Source of the DNA: a virus
Virus record (IMG/VR): IMGVR_UViG_3300045999_005736
Span: 1 to 21,805 of that record
Direction: 5' to 3' (one strand)
DNA: 21,805 nucleotides
Positions within the stretch are counted from its first letter, which is position 1; the number at the start of each line of letters is the position of its first letter. Below, piece after piece: positions 20,216-21,805 of the stretch. The position numbers and the translations under genes were made by a program. The notes under the pieces are model-generated. The model was given only the letters and a program-made list of their open reading frames with translations, made no database searches and was not told the origin of the DNA.

Positions 20216-20571
20216 TGAATTATTGCAAAATCGAAATGGGCGGTCAGGAACGCGGGTTGAAATTTAACAACCTGGCTTTGATTGTCATGTCCGAAAAGGC
20301 GTCAAAGGAATTCCCAGACGCGACCGCCGCATATGCAATGGTTTATGGTGGTTTGGTTGGCAATGCGTATGCCAAAGGTGTTGAAGTTGATTTCACAATG
20401 GAACAGGTCATGGATTGGGTTGATGCATTGACGACGGACCAGGTCAACACCATTGCGGAAGCGTTCAAACATTCGGAAGCATATAAAAAGACGGAGGAAT
20501 ACCAAACCGCCGTGGATGAAACAAAAAAAAAGGAAAAACCAAAGCCGGTGACTATCGAGGCGAATGCATAG
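20215..20571 (+). CDS. tail assembly chaperone, gpG-like (0 frame)
   Basis: The 118-residue protein (MNYCKIEMGGQERGLKFNNLALIVMSEKASKE...) has the helical chaperone layout with a lysine-rich end (DETKKKEKPKPVTIEANA). In siphophages this gene and the next produce two proteins, gpG and the frameshift fusion gpGT, that assist tape-measure-guided tail assembly. A run of nine A (20523-20531) near its 3' end offers the slippery heptamers A AAA AAA and A AAA AAG in frame. A -1 slip there opens the reading frame of the following gene and gives a 208-residue fusion. Position between tube and tape measure is exactly as expected. Confidence 0.8.
   Translation: MNYCKIEMGGQERGLKFNNLALIVMSEKASKEFPDATAAYAMVYGGLVGNAYAKGVEVDFTMEQVMDWVDALTTDQVNTIAEAFKHSEAYKKTEEYQTAVDETKKKEKPKPVTIEANA
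20523..20531 (+). promoter_or_regulatory. -1 programmed frameshift site (A9)
   Basis: The 0 frame reads ACA AAA AAA AAG GAA, giving slippery heptamers A AAA AAA and A AAA AAG. The -1 frame is free of stops from here to 20838 and joins the downstream frame exactly (20574 is in the -1 register). A hairpin GGCGT/ACGCC (20584-20602) lies about 50 nt downstream, farther than usual for a stimulatory element. Confidence 0.7.
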
Positions 20572-20573
20572 AA

Positions 20574-20840
20574 ATGGCCTGTGGGCGTTTAGGATGGACG
20601 CCGCGCGAATTTTATTTGAGTGACCCCGGTGAGTATTTTTTTGCTTGTCGGGGTTATTTCGTTAAACTACAAGACGAATCATTGGCGATACGGAATGCGG
20701 CAACAATCATTTACCGGTCATTGGGTGGCAAACAAAACATTGACACCATTTGGCCGTTGACCCGCGACAATGATGAAAGCAAAATCACCGTTGACCGTCA
20801 AATGTGGGATGAAATCAAACGCAAACACAAAATGAAATGA
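20574..20840 (+). CDS. tail assembly chaperone gpT-like part, expressed by frameshift
   Basis: This 88-residue frame (MACGRLGWTPREFYLSDPGEYFFACRGYF...) is the expected partner of gpG: the GW-x-P-x-E-F opening and the aromatic-rich core are common in GT fusions of Bacteroidota phages. It has an ATG but only a short upstream A tract. The open -1 frame reaching back to the A9 site suggests that most product is the gpG-T fusion, in which it follows GKTKAGDYRGECIE. Separate translation cannot be excluded. The stop overlaps the tape measure start (ATGA). Confidence 0.75.
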   Translation: MACGRLGWTPREFYLSDPGEYFFACRGYFVKLQDESLAIRNAATIIYRSLGGKQNIDTIWPLTRDNDESKITVDRQMWDEIKRKHKMK

Positions 20841-21805
20841 GTGGAATAAATATACCGGTAACGGTCACGGGTGCGGATACGGCTGCGACCCAGTTGGGAA
20901 AAGTTAGTGGGGCATTGGGCGGCGTTCAAACATCATCCAACAATGCAAGTCAGGCTTTTTCTAATTTGACAAATACCGTCAAAGATGTACCAAATGGCTT
21001 GTCAAATGTTTCAAATAATGTTGGGCCATTAATTAGTTCATTTTCAGCATTAAAAAACGAAACTGGTTCATTCAAAGGTGTATTAAAAGCATTGGCCGGA
21101 CAATTGACCGGAGGCGCAGGTATTCAAGTTGCATTGACTGCGGCATCAACGGCATTGATTTTTTTTAGTGACAATGGAGTTGACAGGACGGCAAAAAAAG
21201 CGGAAGAAAGCGCAAAGCGATTAAAGGAATTTGAAAGCGCAATAAATTCAGTCCAAAAAAGTGTGGCATCCGAACAGGCAAACATTTTGGTATTGGTTAA
21301 AGCATTGGAAAGCGAAACCACCTCCCGTGAAAAAAAGGCCGCTGCATTAAAAGAATTACAACAAATCAACCCACAATATTTTAGTGATTTGAAATTGGAG
21401 GGGAATTTGGTGGAAGGGTTGGGCGCGGCATATCAAAGTTATGCGGCATCAATTTTGGCATCCGTTCAAAATAAAATTGACACCAAACGATTGGAAGATG
21501 TGTTGACAAGATTGAATGAAGCACAGGAACAACAACAACGCAATCAACTACAAATCAAATCAAATGAGGCGGAAATTGCCCGATTGACCGCGTTAGGTGG
21601 TAAACAATATGCATCACAATTTCAGGCGTTGAATTTACAATTGGGGGCAACCACCAAAATTGTACAATTTGAACGCGAAAGGGACGAAATTTTGAAGCGT
21701 ATTGCATCACGAAATTTTGAGGGAACAATAAAATTTGGCAAAACCGCTGAAAACGCTGAAAAAACAAAAAAGGCAATTGAAACCGTTGAAACAACCATTG
21801 CCAAA
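20837..21805 (+). CDS. tape measure protein, N-terminal part (runs off window)
   Basis: The frame opens at the ATG overlapping the gpT stop and stays open for 323 codons to the window edge. It starts MSGINIPVTVTGADTAATQLGKVSGAL, then a Ser/Asn-rich region, a hydrophobic stretch (AGQLTGGAGIQVALTAASTALIFF, about 87-110) and long charged coiled-coil helices (KKAEESAKRLKEFESAINSVQKS; RLEDVLTRLNEAQEQQQRN). These are features of tape measure proteins, which set tail length and are ejected with DNA. Place directly after the G/GT genes is diagnostic of the gene order. Codon use is somewhat more AT-rich than in the head genes. Confidence 0.82.
   Translation, partial: MSGINIPVTVTGADTAATQLGKVSGALGGVQTSSNNASQAFSNLTNTVKDVPNGLSNVSNNVGPLISSFSALKNETGSFKGVLKALAGQLTGGAGIQVALTAASTALIFFSDNGVDRTAKKAEESAKRLKEFESAINSVQKSVASEQANILVLVKALESETTSREKKAAALKELQQINPQYFSDLKLEGNLVEGLGAAYQSYAASILASVQNKIDTKRLEDVLTRLNEAQEQQQRNQLQIKSNEAEIARLTALGGKQYASQFQALNLQLGATTKIVQFERERDEILKRIASRNFEGTIKFGKTAENAEKTKKAIETVETTIAK

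Noticed and set aside
1-21805. tRNA genes, CRISPR arrays, insertion sequences, integrase/att sites
   Set aside because: None seen by reading both strands. No cloverleaf-like segment, regularly spaced repeat or recombinase motif was found, though a dedicated search was not possible.

Overview
The window is part of the genome of a tailed phage (siphovirus-type morphogenesis genes) that most likely infects a member of the Bacteroidota. The host inference rests on three things seen in the sequence: start codons are preceded by A-rich tracts rather than Shine-Dalgarno sequences; several operon heads carry the Bacteroidota -7 motif TAnnTTTG; and initiation and lipoprotein signals fit that group. 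No tRNA, integrase, CRISPR array or insertion sequence was seen.

Layout. (1) 1-1706, rightward: the end of an upstream gene, a terminator, then a lysis cassette of two small membrane proteins (holin candidates), a protein with the architecture of a unimolecular spanin, and a CHAP-type endolysin, closed by a terminator. (2) 1704-7052, leftward: an early/replication cluster with small hypothetical and tiny membrane proteins, a free-standing DnaA domain IV protein, an SF2 helicase, a PD-(D/E)XK nuclease and a candidate SSB with an acidic C-terminal tip. (3) 7053-7169: a divergent promoter region. (4) 7170-10344, rightward: a small RHH-like protein, a VRR-NUC nuclease, a large PrimPol-SF3 helicase and a 68-aa protein carrying a sliding-clamp binding motif, closed by a strong terminator. 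(5) 10345-10559: a repeat-bearing, purine-rich intergenic region. (6) 10560 to the end, rightward: the late operon of small and large terminase, portal, Mu F-like protein, prohead protease, two tandem HK97-fold capsid paralogues, terminator, head-tail connector genes, tail terminator, tail tube, G/GT tail chaperone pair with a -1 frameshift site, and the start of the tape measure gene.

How it works together (inference). There is no DNA polymerase gene in the window. The PrimPol-helicase, the DnaA-like DNA-binding domain, the SSB candidate and the clamp-binding peptide suggest a phage that builds its own primosome and recruits the host replicase. The late operon follows the HK97 order. The lysis cassette at the left edge is probably the far end of the same late programme, reached around a circularly permuted map.

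The observations most worth following are: the two adjacent major capsid genes, one with and one without the N-terminal scaffold (delta) region; the tail terminator fused to a fibre-like C-terminal domain; the u-spanin; the QLSLF clamp peptide; and the DnaA-domain-IV-only protein. All family calls were made by eye from motifs, without database searches.
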